NCBI GenBank assembly: GCA_050249455.1 | Contig: JBFWQM010000017.1 | Span: forward strand, 1 to 39,528 | DNA: 39,528 nt | Direction of reading: 5' to 3' | Origin: JBFWQM01 sp050249455 | GTDB lineage: Bacteria > Pseudomonadota > Alphaproteobacteria > MPNO01 > VGEU01 | Program-made: the position numbers and the translations under genes | Part shown: piece after piece, positions 14,453 to 30,633 of the stretch | Layout of the letters: the number at the start of each line of letters is the position of its first letter | How positions within the stretch are numbered: the stretch's first letter is position 1 | Notes under the pieces: model-generated | Seen by the model: the letters and a program-made list of their open reading frames with translations, nothing else | Told to the model about the DNA's origin: nothing | Database searches by the model: none

Positions 14453-17350
14453 CTATGAACTGGCGCGGTCGCCGTCGCCCACGCCGTCGCGGGTCAGGAT
14501 CGCGGCGGGCAGGACGGCGAACAGCGTCTCGGCCGGCAGCGCCACGCCGCCCTCGTGCGGTACGGGCGTGACCTGCGTGCCGGTCAGCGCATCGTGCCAC
14601 GGCCGCGCGTCGTCGCCGGGCATGACGACGGCGGTGTCGTGCCACCGCTCGCCCGGCGCGTAGGACAGCGCCGACGCCCCGAGCAGATCGACGAACAGCC
14701 GGGCGGTGGCGACGACGATCTCGGCGCCGTCGTGGCGGCGCGCGAAGGCGACGACGTTGTGGGTGCGGCGGCCTACCGCCTCCAGCGGCTCGTAGCCGCC
14801 GTCGCGGAACAGCGCCGGCAGCGCGGCGCGCAGCCTCAGGGCGGCCGTCGTCGCGTGCAGCTTGATGCGGCCGTCGATCCACGAATCCAGCATCGCCCGG
14901 ACGCTCGCCGGATCGGGTGCGGCGGGCAAGGCCGCGAGCATCCGGCGGCGACGGCCGAAGTCGACCGGGCGGCGGTTGTCCGGGTCGACCAGGCTGAGGT
15001 CCCACAGCTCGCAGCCGCGATAGATATCGGGCACGCCGGGCGCGGTGCATTTCAGGATCGCCTGGCACAGTCCGTTCAGCATGCCGTGGAAGGCGACGGT
15101 CTCGGCGAAGCCGACGAAGTCGTCGAGGAACGGGTTGGGGCGCTCGACCTCCAGCAGCCGCTGCACGAAGGCGGTGCAGGCGTCCTCGTAGGCGGGGTAG
15201 GGATTGTCCCAGCTCGAATGCTGCTTCGCCTCGCGCACCGCCTTGACCACGAACCCGGCCAGCCTCGGTGCCAAGTTGCCCAGCTCGTCCGCCGACTGCG
15301 GCCGCCGGCCGGTCAGCGCCACCGGCCACGATGCGACCAGGGTCTGGTAGATCATGTAGGCGTCGTTGCGGGTCGGGGCCTGGCCGTCGTCCGCGGCGCG
15401 CACCAGCCGCCGGTTGAGCCGGTGCCAGCGCGCGACGCGCGCCGACCACGCCTGGGGAATCTCGGAGAGCACGTCAAGCCGGGCGCGCGCATCCTCGCCG
15501 CGCTTGGTGTCGTGGGTGGCCGTGGCCAGCATCGCGTGCGGCCACTGGCGGGCGCGCTGGCGGTTGGCCTGGTGGAACGCGGCGGAGGCGACTCCGAACT
15601 GGCGCGGCTCGCCGCCGACCTCGTTGAGCGACAGGAGCCGGTTGTGGCGGTAGAAGACAGTGTCCTCCAGCGACTTCGCCATCACCGGGCCGGTGTATTG
15701 CTGGAATTTCATGGCGGCGCGCAGCACCGCGGCGCGCGGGCCCGGGAACGTCGCGGTCAGGATGGCGCGGATGAAGTCGAACACCTCGACGTCGGCGGCG
15801 CGCCAGCCGCGCCGCGCCCGGCTGATCGCCCAGTCGATGTCGCGCCGGTCCTCCGCGGTGTCTCCCGCGTCCGACACGTAGGTGCGGTAGACCGGGAACT
15901 GCGCGACGACCTCGCGCAGCGCGGCGCGGAGCCGTTCGCCGGTGTAGTCGCGGGTTGACCAGTCGCGCTCGGAGATGCGGTCGATCTCGTTGGCGAGGAT
16001 GTTGAGCTCGCTCGCCAGCATGTTCTCGATCACGAACGCCTTGGCCTCTGCGACCTCGTCGTCGAACGGCGGCATCGGCCCGGCGAACTGGCGCCACGCG
16101 CGGTCCATGCCGCGCTCGCCCGCCGGGTCGACGAACAGGCCGTTGACCAGGTTGACGAACTCGTAGCCGGTGGTGCCGGCGATCGGCCAGTCCGCGCGCA
16201 GGTTCTCGTGCGCCGCCAGGATCTTCTCGACCACGATGTAGAAGTCGCCATCGGCGCCGGCGGGCCGCCTGGCGCGCGCGAATTCCTGCAGGCGGCGGCA
16301 ATAGGCGGCGGGGTCGTAGAGGCCGTCGACATGGTCGAGGCGCAGGCCGTGCAGGTCGCCGCTCTCGATCAGCCGGCCGACCAGTCCGTGGGTGATGTCG
16401 AACAGGCGCCGGTGCTCCATGCGGATGCCGGCCAGGTCGTTGATGTTGAAGAACCGGCGGTAGTTGATCTCGTCCGCGGCGACCCGCCAGAAAGCGAGGC
16501 GGTAGTGCTGCCGCTCGAGGAGCGCGTGCAGCGCCGCGAAGCTGCCCGGCTCGCCAGGCGCGCCGTTGAAGGAGGCCGCGGCACGGTCGAGGAAGCGGGC
16601 GACGGACGGGGACGCGCGGGCCGCGTCCACCAGCGAACCCCGCAGCACCTCGTCGCGCCGCCGCCAGTCGTCGCGCTGTCGGGCGGAAGGCCGGCGCAGC
16701 AGGTCGAAGCCATCGGCGATGGCGGCGATGCCGGCGGCTTCCGGCAACTCGGCGGCGGCCAGCGCGCGACGCAGGATGACGGCCTGCGTGCGCGGCCGGA
16801 TCGGCAGCCTGTGCTCGTGGTACCAGACCGCGTAGCTGCCGTCATCGGGATCGTAGCGCAGTTCGAGCTCGCCGCGCTCCAGCACGTGGCCGTAGTGGTC
16901 GCCCAGGATCGGCGCCAGAACCTTGCCCCACAGCACCCGTGCGCGCGGCATCCAGTCGATGTCGAAGAAGTCGGCGTAGGGCGACGCCTGCCCCCATTTC
17001 AGCACGTCGAGCCACCACGCGTTGTCGGCCCGCCCGATGCCCATGTGGTTGGGGACGAAGTCGAGGATCAGGCCGAGCCCGTGGGCGCGCAGCGCCGCGA
17101 AGAACGCGGCGAATTGCGCGTCGGTGCCGAGCTCCGGGTTGAGCGCGTTGTGGTCGGTGATGTCGTAGCCGTGGGTCGAGCCCGACCGCGCGGCCAGGAA
17201 CGGGGAGGCATAGACGTGGCTGATGCCGAGGTCGCGCAGGTAGGGGACCAGCGCGGTGCCGTCGGTGATGGTGAACTCGCGCGAGAACTGCAACCGGTAC
17301 GTGGCGCGCGGCACCGCCAGGGAAGCCGGTTGCGGCGGCTCCTCGCTCAT
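14453..17350 (-). CDS. treY: Malto-oligosyltrehalose synthase TreY
   Basis: This GH13 enzyme of 965 residues converts the reducing end of maltodextrins into a trehalosyl unit. The N-terminus P-R-A-T-Y-R-L-Q-F and the following Y-L-R-D-L-G-I-S-H-V-Y-A-S-P are the TreY hallmark. Nucleophile D339 lies in G-L-R-L-D-H-V-D-G, the acid is E375 in V-V-E-K-I-L, and the third carboxylate is in A-T-H-D-T-K-R-G-E-D. An internal insertion with the H-D/E-I-N-Y-R-R-F-F sequence is typical. Its ATG overlaps the stop of treZ by 4 nt. It is the last gene of the operon and acts with TreZ on chains trimmed by GlgX. Confidence 0.96.
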   Translation of the reverse strand: MSEEPPQPASLAVPRATYRLQFSREFTITDGTALVPYLRDLGISHVYASPFLAARSGSTHGYDITDHNALNPELGTDAQFAAFFAALRAHGLGLILDFVPNHMGIGRADNAWWLDVLKWGQASPYADFFDIDWMPRARVLWGKVLAPILGDHYGHVLERGELELRYDPDDGSYAVWYHEHRLPIRPRTQAVILRRALAAAELPEAAGIAAIADGFDLLRRPSARQRDDWRRRDEVLRGSLVDAARASPSVARFLDRAAASFNGAPGEPGSFAALHALLERQHYRLAFWRVAADEINYRRFFNINDLAGIRMEHRRLFDITHGLVGRLIESGDLHGLRLDHVDGLYDPAAYCRRLQEFARARRPAGADGDFYIVVEKILAAHENLRADWPIAGTTGYEFVNLVNGLFVDPAGERGMDRAWRQFAGPMPPFDDEVAEAKAFVIENMLASELNILANEIDRISERDWSTRDYTGERLRAALREVVAQFPVYRTYVSDAGDTAEDRRDIDWAISRARRGWRAADVEVFDFIRAILTATFPGPRAAVLRAAMKFQQYTGPVMAKSLEDTVFYRHNRLLSLNEVGGEPRQFGVASAAFHQANRQRARQWPHAMLATATHDTKRGEDARARLDVLSEIPQAWSARVARWHRLNRRLVRAADDGQAPTRNDAYMIYQTLVASWPVALTGRRPQSADELGNLAPRLAGFVVKAVREAKQHSSWDNPYPAYEDACTAFVQRLLEVERPNPFLDDFVGFAETVAFHGMLNGLCQAILKCTAPGVPDIYRGCELWDLSLVDPDNRRPVDFGRRRRMLAALPAAPDPASVRAMLDSWIDGRIKLHATTAALRLRAALPALFRDGGYEPLEAVGRRTHNVVAFARRHDGAEIVVATARLFVDLLGASALSYAPGERWHDTAVVMPGDDARPWHDALTGTQVTPVPHEGGVALPAETLFAVLPAAILTRDGVGDGDRASS

Positions 17351-19166
17351 CCGTCCAGAAGCCAGATCGCCGACCACGGCGGCAGCGCGCGGCCCGCGGT
17401 CGCCGTCGCCGGGGTTGCGAAGATCGTCCGCCCGTCGGGCAGCGGGGCGGTAATAGGGCAGGCGGCGTCGGTGAGGTTGGCCAGCAGATGCAGCCGCGAG
17501 CCGTCGCCCAGCCGCCATTCGACGCGGAGAGCGCCGCCGTCCACGCGCCAGCCGGGCTGGTCGCCCGCGATGCCGCGCAGGCGGGGGACGATCTCTTCGG
17601 CGCGGATGCGCAGCAGCGCACGGGTGTAGGCGAGGCGGCCGCGGTGCGGCTCGCGGTCGCGTGCCGACCAGTCGAGCACGGCGCGGGCGAAGGTGGCCTC
17701 GTCCTGGGGGTCCGGGATGCGCGCGCGGGCGGCGGGATCGGCGAACTCGGGGAAGCGCTCGAACTCGCGCCGCCGTCCCTGGCGCACCGCCTCCGCCAGT
17801 TCGGGCCCGAAGTCGCAGAAGAACGGGAACGGCTGCGCGGCCGCCCACTCCTCGCCCATGAACAGCATCGGCGGCGACGGCGCCAGCAGGCAGATCGCCG
17901 TCGCCGCCAGCACCGCCGGCGGCGGCGCCAGGCGGTCGATGCGGTCGCCGAAGGCGCGGTTGCCGACCTGGTCGTGGTTCTGCAGGAAGCCGACGAACGC
18001 GGTCGGCGGCAGCGCCGCGCTGGGCTCGCCGCGGCGCGCGCCGCCGCGGTGGCGCGACGGCTCGCCCTGGTAGTCGAAGCCCTCGGCGAGGCAGCGGCCG
18101 ATGCGATCGGCGGTATGATCGGTGTAGTCGGTATAGTAGCCGGCGGATTCGCCGGTGATCGCGCAGTGCAGGACGTGGTGCAGGTCGTCGTTCCACTGCG
18201 CGTCGTACCAGCGCGGCCGGCCCTCCGCGTCGCGGCGCAGGAAGCGGGCGGCGTTGTCGTCGTTCTCCAGCACCAGGTGGACGTGGCGGTCGGACGGGAT
18301 CGCGCTGCGCACCGATTCGGCGATCTCAGTCAGGATATGCGGGTGGCTGTCGTCGACGATCGCGTGGACGGCATCAAGGCGCAACCCGTCGAAATGGTAC
18401 TCCTCGATCCAGTAGAGCGCGTTATGCACGAAGAAGTCGCGCACCGGCGCGCTGTCGTCGCCGTCGAAGTTGATCGCTGCGCCCCACGGCGTGTGGTGGC
18501 GTTCGGTGAAGAAGCCCGGCGCGGTCTGCGACAGGTAGTTCCCCTCCGGCCCGAAGTGGTTGTAGACGACGTCGAGGAAAACCATCAGCCCGCGGCTGTG
18601 CGCGGCATCGACCAGCGCCTTCAGGTCCTCGGGCCGGCCGTAGCGGGCTTCCGGCGCGTAGAGGCAGACCCCGTCATAGCCCCAGTTGCGTGTGCCGGGC
18701 GCGTCGGCGAGCGGCATCAGCTCGATCGCGGTGATGCCGAGCTCGGCAAGGTGGTCGAGGCGGGCGGCCACGCCGGCATAGCTGCCCTCGGCCGTGAAGG
18801 TGCCGACGTGGAGCTCGTAGAGGACCGTCTCGTGCCACGGCCGGCCGCGCCACGCGCCGTCGGACCAGGCATAGGCGCGGGGGTCGATCACCTCGCTCGC
18901 GCCATGGACGTCGTCGGGCTGGAAGCGCGCAGCGGGGTCGGGGACTTCCGTGCCGCCGTCGACCACGTAGCGGTAGCGTGTCCCGGCGGGGGCGGCGTCG
19001 CTGACCGTCTCGTGCCAGCCGCCGCCGGCGGCGCTCATCGGCAGCGTGCGGTCGGGCAGGCGGACGGACATGCTGCGCGCGGCCGGCGCCCAGATCCGGA
19101 ACCGCGTGCGCCCGTCTTCCAGCACGCCGGCGCCGAACGGCATCGCATGCGCGCGCCGGGTGCCGG

Positions 19167-19170
<4 letters not shown>
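17347..19170 (-). CDS. treZ: Malto-oligosyltrehalose trehalohydrolase TreZ
   Basis: This GH13 enzyme of 607 residues cleaves trehalose from maltooligosyltrehalose made by TreY. An N-terminal beta-sandwich module (R-F-R-I-W-A-P) precedes the barrel. H-E-T-V-L-Y-E-L-H-V-G-T-F near 113-125 is the family signature. The nucleophile is D266 (D-G-L-R-L-D-A-V), the acid E302 (L-V-L-E-N-D-D-N), and the third carboxylate lies in F-L-Q-N-H-D-Q-V-G-N. I used ATG 19170, which overlaps the glgX stop by 4 nt; ATG 19143 is a possible alternative that would remove nine residues. The gene sits between glgX and treY with both junctions overlapping. Confidence 0.96.
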
Positions 19171-21278
<2,108 letters not shown>

Positions 21279-21288
21279 CGCGCCGCCT

Positions 21289-23478
21289 TCAGCCGCCATG
21301 TTCGGCGACCAGGATCAGCGCGGCGAGCGGCGGCACGGTGAGGAGGACAGAATACGGCCGGCCGTGCCACGGGATCGCCTCGGCCATCACGGCCCCGCCG
21401 TTGCCGATGTTGCCGCCGCCGTAGAGGGCGGCATCCGTGTTCAACGCCTCGCGCCACAGCCCGCCGTGCGGCACGCCCACGCGATAGCTTTCCCGCACGA
21501 TCGGCGTGAAGTTGCACACCGAGACCGCCAGCGGGTCGCGCTCGCCGCCGCGCCGCAGCAGGGCGATGATGCTGTTCTCCTGGTCGTTGCAGTCGATCCA
21601 CTCGAAGCCCGAGGGGTCGCAGTCGCGCGCGTGCAGCGCCGGCGTCGCGCGGTAGAGGCGGTTCAGGTCGCGCACCAGCGCCTGCATGCCGGCGTGCATC
21701 GGGTCGGCCAGCAGATGCCAATCGAGGCTGCGGTCGTGGTTCCACTCCGCCTCCTGGGCGAACTCGCCGCCCATGAACAGCAGCTTCTTGCCCGGCTGGC
21801 CGTACATGAAGGCGAAATAGAGCCGCAGGTTGGCGAACTTCTGCCAGCGGTCGCCCGGCATGCGGCCGAACAGCGAGCGCTTGCCGTGCACGACCTCGTC
21901 ATGCGACAGCGGCAGCATGAAGTTTTCAGTGAACGCGTAGAGCAGGCCGAAGGTGAGCTGGTTGTGGTGGTAGCTGCGGTGGATGGGATCGCGGGCGATG
22001 TAGTCCAGCGTGTCGTGCATCCACCCCATGTTCCACTTGTAGCCGAAGCCGAGCCCGCCGAGATGGACCGGGCGCGAGACCATCGGCCACGCGGTCGATT
22101 CCTCCGCCACCGTCATGATGCCCGGGAATCGGCCGTAGGCGGCCTCGTTGAGCCGCTTGAGGAAATCGATCGCCTCGAGGTTCTCGCGCCCGCCGAACTT
22201 GTTCGGCACCCACTCGCCGGCCTCGCGGCTGTAGTCGAGGTAGAGCATCGAGGCGACGGCATCGACGCGCAGCCCGTCGATGTGGAAGCGGTCGATCCAG
22301 AACAGGCCCGACGACAGCAGGAAGTTGGTCACCTCGCGGCGGCCGTAGTTGTAGATCAGCGTGTCCCAGTCGCGGTGCACGCCCTGCCGCGGGTCGGCGT
22401 GCTCGTAGAGGTGCGTGCCGTCGAATTGCGCGAGGCCATGCGCGTCGTTGGGGAAGTGGCCGGGGACCCAGTCGGCGATCACCCCGATGCCGCTGCGGTG
22501 CGCGGCGTCGACGAAGGCCGCGAACTCGTCGGGCGTGCCGAACCGGCTGGTCGGGGCGAACATGCCGGTCGTCTGGTAGCCCCAAGAGCCGGCGAACGGA
22601 TGCTCCATCACCGGCATCAGCTCGATGTGGGTGAACCCCATGTCGCGCACGTAGCCGACGAGCTCCTCGGCATGCTCGCGATAGCTCAGCGCGCGGTCGC
22701 CCTCGCGCCGGCGCCAGGAGCCGAGGTGCACTTCGTACACGGCGATCGGGGCCTCCCGCGCGCTGGTGCGGGCGCGGCTTGCGATCCAGTCGGCGTCGCC
22801 CCAGGCATGACCGGGCGGCGGCGCGACGATCGACGCGGTGGCGGGCGGGACCTCGGCCCGGAAGGCGTGCGGGTCGGCCTTGAGCGGCAGGACCGCGCCG
22901 TCGTGCGACCTGATCTCGTACTTGTAGCGGTCGCCGGGCCCGACGCCGGGCAGGAAGATGTCCCAGACCCCGCAGCCGTGGCGCAGCCGCATCGGGTGAC
23001 GCCGCCCGTCCCACTGGTTGAAGTCGCCGACCACGCTGACCCGGCTTGCGTTGGGCGCCCACACCGCGAACGTCGTGCCGGGCACGCCGTCGAACACCGC
23101 CGGATGCGCGCCCAGCCGGTTGTAGGTCTCCAGGTGCGTGCCTTCGGCCAGCAGGTGGATGTCGACGTCGCCCAGCACCGGCGCAAAGCGGTAGGGGTCG
23201 TGGAGGACGACCGGGTGACCGGTCCAGTCGATACGCAGGCGGTAGTCCCTGGTGGGCGACCGCGCGGCGAAGAAGCCGGCGGGATGGAGCGGCGAGAGCT
23301 CCGCGATCGCTTCCTCGCCGTGCATCGGCACTGCATGGACGCTGCGCGCGCCGGGCAGGAAGGCGCGGATGACGATGCCGGCCTTATCGGCGTGCGGGCC
23401 CAGCACGGCGAACGGGTCGTCGTGCTCGCCGGCGACGATCGCGTCGATGTCCTTCTTGCGGGCGAGCGCGTTCGCCAC
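21289..23478 (-). CDS. glgB: 1,4-alpha-glucan branching enzyme GlgB
   Basis: The enzyme of 729 residues has the full-length bacterial layout: N1 domain (residues 12-100), CBM48 (about 125-215, with V-S-V-V-G-D-F-N-Q-W-D-G), GH13 barrel and C-terminal all-beta domain. Nucleophile D406 is in D-G-L-R-V-D-A-V-A-S-M-L-Y, and acid E459 is in T-V-A-E-E-S-T, nearly the same positions as in the E. coli enzyme. It creates alpha-1,6 branches in the glucan made by GlgE. Translation starts at GTG 23478, immediately after the TGA of the treS fusion with no spacer, which points to re-initiation or coupling. Confidence 0.96.
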   Translation of the reverse strand: MANALARKKDIDAIVAGEHDDPFAVLGPHADKAGIVIRAFLPGARSVHAVPMHGEEAIAELSPLHPAGFFAARSPTRDYRLRIDWTGHPVVLHDPYRFAPVLGDVDIHLLAEGTHLETYNRLGAHPAVFDGVPGTTFAVWAPNASRVSVVGDFNQWDGRRHPMRLRHGCGVWDIFLPGVGPGDRYKYEIRSHDGAVLPLKADPHAFRAEVPPATASIVAPPPGHAWGDADWIASRARTSAREAPIAVYEVHLGSWRRREGDRALSYREHAEELVGYVRDMGFTHIELMPVMEHPFAGSWGYQTTGMFAPTSRFGTPDEFAAFVDAAHRSGIGVIADWVPGHFPNDAHGLAQFDGTHLYEHADPRQGVHRDWDTLIYNYGRREVTNFLLSSGLFWIDRFHIDGLRVDAVASMLYLDYSREAGEWVPNKFGGRENLEAIDFLKRLNEAAYGRFPGIMTVAEESTAWPMVSRPVHLGGLGFGYKWNMGWMHDTLDYIARDPIHRSYHHNQLTFGLLYAFTENFMLPLSHDEVVHGKRSLFGRMPGDRWQKFANLRLYFAFMYGQPGKKLLFMGGEFAQEAEWNHDRSLDWHLLADPMHAGMQALVRDLNRLYRATPALHARDCDPSGFEWIDCNDQENSIIALLRRGGERDPLAVSVCNFTPIVRESYRVGVPHGGLWREALNTDAALYGGGNIGNGGAVMAEAIPWHGRPYSVLLTVPPLAALILVAEHGG

Positions 23479-26754
<3,276 letters not shown>

Positions 26755-26762
26755 CGCGGGGT

Positions 26763-28757
<1,995 letters not shown>

Positions 28758-28807
28758 GCGTCCTCTCCTTATGACGGGGGTAGCGCGCGGAGGATGGCGC
28801 GCGATGG

Positions 28808-28833
28808 AACGCCTCGACCCGCGCGGCGGTTCC
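28808..28833 (-). promoter_or_regulatory. EcfG-type promoter for the glgE-treY operon
   Basis: On the reverse strand GGAAC (28833-28829) is followed after 17 nt by CGTT (28811-28808). This fits the 16-17 nt spacing allowed for EcfG promoters and predicts a leader of roughly 43 nt before glgE. Confidence 0.6.
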
Positions 28834-28872
28834 CCTGGCCGCCGCGACGTCAAGGCGCGTCGTCTCTTTTGC

Positions 28873-28900
28873 TATCTAGTGACCGGTTCCGCTCGATCAA
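28873..28900 (-). promoter_or_regulatory. Sigma-70-like promoter upstream of glgE
   Basis: On the reverse strand TTGATC (28900-28895) and TAGATA (28878-28873) are separated by 16 nt, giving a reasonable housekeeping promoter with a leader of about 110 nt. It would allow basal expression of the operon in addition to the stress promoter closer to the gene. The same DNA forms part of the structured segment described on the other strand, so the reading is tentative. Confidence 0.4.
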
Positions 28901-29011
28901 CCGAGTCGGGAATCTCCCGTACCGGCTTGATGCCGATCGGTCGCCGGGCTATGGGTCGCAGCGGCGAGGCCGGCCTCGCCGTCGTCGGCATCCGGTGGGG
29001 ACGACCCTGCC
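28881..29011 (+). promoter_or_regulatory. Structured leader of the SugE gene (candidate RNA regulatory element)
   Basis: The 150 nt before the transporter gene is unusually rich in hairpins. A 7-bp stem (28881-28887 with 28936-28942) encloses three helices: 28891-28895/28902-28906, 28907-28911/28915-28919 and 28923-28926/28932-28935. This gives a cloverleaf-like shape. An 18-bp perfect palindrome follows at 28963-28980. The last hairpin, GGTGGGG-ACGA-CCCTGCC at 28994-29011, carries an ACGA tetraloop on a 7-bp stem and sits 21 nt before the start codon. Guanidine-II riboswitches, known to control SugE-type genes, use two ACGR-loop hairpins; only one is seen here. The element therefore remains unassigned. 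Confidence 0.35.
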
Positions 29012-29032
29012 ACGTCCCGAGGGAGTTCGGTG

Positions 29033-29350
29033 ATGGCCTGGGTCTATTTGCTGCTGGCGGGGCTGTCGGAGGTCGGCTGGGCGGTGGGGCTGAAATACAC
29101 CCACGGTTTCACCCGCCTGGTGCCCAGCGTGCTCACCGTCGCCAGCATGGTGGTGAGCCTGGCGCTGCTCGGCCTGGCGCTGAAGACGCTGCCGCTCGGC
29201 ACCGCCTACGCGATCTGGACCGGGATCGGCACCATCGGCACTGCGGCGCTGGGCATCTGGCTGTTCGGCGAACCCGCCGCCGCGGCGCGGCTGATCTGCA
29301 TCGGCCTCATCGCGGCGGGGATCGTCGGCCTCAAGGTCGTATCGGGCTAG
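29033..29350 (+). CDS. SugE/Gdx-type small multidrug resistance (SMR) transporter
   Basis: The protein of 105 residues has four transmembrane helices, typical of SMR exporters. The essential membrane glutamate is E13 in G-L-S-E-V-G-W-A-V-G-L-K-Y, the pattern of the SugE (Gdx) branch that exports guanidinium and some quaternary ammonium ions in exchange for protons. The conserved loop P-L-G-T-A-Y-A-I-W-T-G-I-G is present. As an SMR protein it works as an antiparallel dimer in the inner membrane; a single-gene unit is normal for this branch. ATG 29033 has GAGGGAG about 9 nt upstream; GTG 29030 is a weaker option. The gene converges with the TctC gene, with 1 nt between stops. Confidence 0.93.
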   Translation: MAWVYLLLAGLSEVGWAVGLKYTHGFTRLVPSVLTVASMVVSLALLGLALKTLPLGTAYAIWTGIGTIGTAALGIWLFGEPAAAARLICIGLIAAGIVGLKVVSG

Positions 29351-29351
29351 C

Positions 29352-30320
29352 TCACTCGGCCTTGATGTTGTTCGCCTTGACCACCGGCACCCACTTCGCC
29401 TTGTCCTCCTGGACCAGCTTCAGGGTATCGGCGGTCGTCATCGGCGCCGGGTAGAGGCCGCCGTTGCGCAGCCGCTGCGCGGACGCCGGGTCCGTGTAGG
29501 CTTCCATCACCTTGGCGGCGATCTTCTCGACCAGCGGCTTGGGCATGCCCGGCGGGCCGTAGAGCGCGAATGCGGCATAGGCCTCGAGATCGGGCATGCC
29601 GACCTCCGCCACCGTCGGCACGTTGGGCAGCTCGTCGACCCGCTTGGCCGCCGTCACCGCATAGGGCCGCACCTTGTCCTTCTGGATCACCACGGTCTGG
29701 ATCACGTCCATGGTGAACTGCACCTCATTCTTCAGCAGCGCGCTGACGCAGGCGGCGGTGCCGCGATAGGGCACATGGACCGCCTTGGCGCCGATCTTCA
29801 TGCGCAGGAGCTCGGCGGCGAGGTGCGGCGTGGTGCCGATGCCGGGGGAGCAGTAGTTGAGCTTGTCGTCCTCCTTCTTCATCAGCGCGATGAATTCGGC
29901 GAAGTTCTTCGACGGCACCTCCAGGTTGCTCTCCAGCACCAGCGGCGTGCGCGTCAGCATGGAGATGACCGTCAGGTCCTTCTCCGGGTCGTAGGACAGC
30001 TTCTCGTAGAGCGCCTTGAACAGCGTCGTGATGGCGAGCCCGCCGACATAGATGGTGTAGCCGTCGGGCGGCGCGTGGACGGTGAGGTCGGCGGCGACGT
30101 TGCCGGCGGCGCCCGGCCGCGCCTCGACGATCGACGGCTGGCCCCAGGTCCGCGTCAGGTAGTCGCCCAGCACGCGCGCCATGATGTCGGTCGGGCCGCC
30201 CGGCGGGAAGCCGGTCAGGATCTTGATCGGCTTGCTCGGGTATTCTTGCGCCGCGGCCGGCAGGATGAATAGCGCGGCGGCGCAGGCCACCGACGCAATG
30301 ACGAATCTCGCGCTCTTCAT
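29352..30320 (-). CDS. Tripartite tricarboxylate transporter substrate-binding protein (TctC/Bug family)
   Basis: The periplasmic binding protein has 322 residues and a Sec signal peptide (M-K-S-A-R-F then a hydrophobic stretch ending L-P-A-A-A-Q, cleavage near residue 25). The mature part starts Y-P-S-K-P-I-K-I-L and has the family marks F-P-P-G-G-P-T-D-I, P-G-A-A-G-N and P-D-G-Y-T. A Y-C-S-P-G-I-G-T-T-P-H-L-A block and V-P-Y-R-G follow. These proteins bind carboxylates, amino acids or aromatic acids. No TctA/TctB membrane genes are adjacent, so it is an orphan receptor, which is common in this family. ATG 30320 has GGAGG five nt upstream. The ligand is unknown. Confidence 0.93.
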   Translation of the reverse strand: MKSARFVIASVACAAALFILPAAAQEYPSKPIKILTGFPPGGPTDIMARVLGDYLTRTWGQPSIVEARPGAAGNVAADLTVHAPPDGYTIYVGGLAITTLFKALYEKLSYDPEKDLTVISMLTRTPLVLESNLEVPSKNFAEFIALMKKEDDKLNYCSPGIGTTPHLAAELLRMKIGAKAVHVPYRGTAACVSALLKNEVQFTMDVIQTVVIQKDKVRPYAVTAAKRVDELPNVPTVAEVGMPDLEAYAAFALYGPPGMPKPLVEKIAAKVMEAYTDPASAQRLRNGGLYPAPMTTADTLKLVQEDKAKWVPVVKANNIKAE

Positions 30321-30633
30321 GAAGTCCTCCGATGACGGGATCGAGCCAGTCTTTATGCATTGGTTTGATGCGCCGGTAACGTGACCTCCGTTCCGCCTGG
30401 TTTTCCTCGGTCCGGCGATTGCGGCCATTGTAGCGCATCGGTGCGAAATTGCTGAGATTCCTGGCGCGCGACGGCCGTCGGTGGCCGCGGCCGGGAAGAT
30501 CGTGGGACGGGCGCGTGGCCCACAACCGGCTGTCTCTGCCCGCCGACATCATGGTGGGACAGGGCCCCGGCATCGCCGCACCGATGCCGGGGGCACGACT
30601 GGCGGTTCGCGTTCCGCAAGACGGCGCTTCGGC
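30321..30633. other. Intergenic space between the TctC and manganese catalase genes
   Basis: No convincing gene lies in this 313-nt stretch. It must hold the TctC promoter, but no clear consensus could be fixed. It also contains the strong hairpin at 30564-30594 described separately. Confidence 0.6.
30564..30594 (-). terminator. Hairpin downstream of the manganese catalase gene
   Basis: A stem of 11-12 bp (CCCCGGCATCG / CGATGCCGGGG) with a 6-nt loop lies about 40 nt past the catalase stop. No U-tract follows on the reverse strand, so termination efficiency is uncertain. Confidence 0.45.

Noticed and set aside
28861..28960. Guanidine-I (ykkC) riboswitch or a tRNA before the sugE gene
   Set aside because: A CTAG ... 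GGTTCCG arrangement and a cloverleaf-like fold drew attention. The GGTCCGAGAG core and the 3' conserved segment of ykkC are absent, and the element has no anticodon arm, T-loop or CCA-type end.
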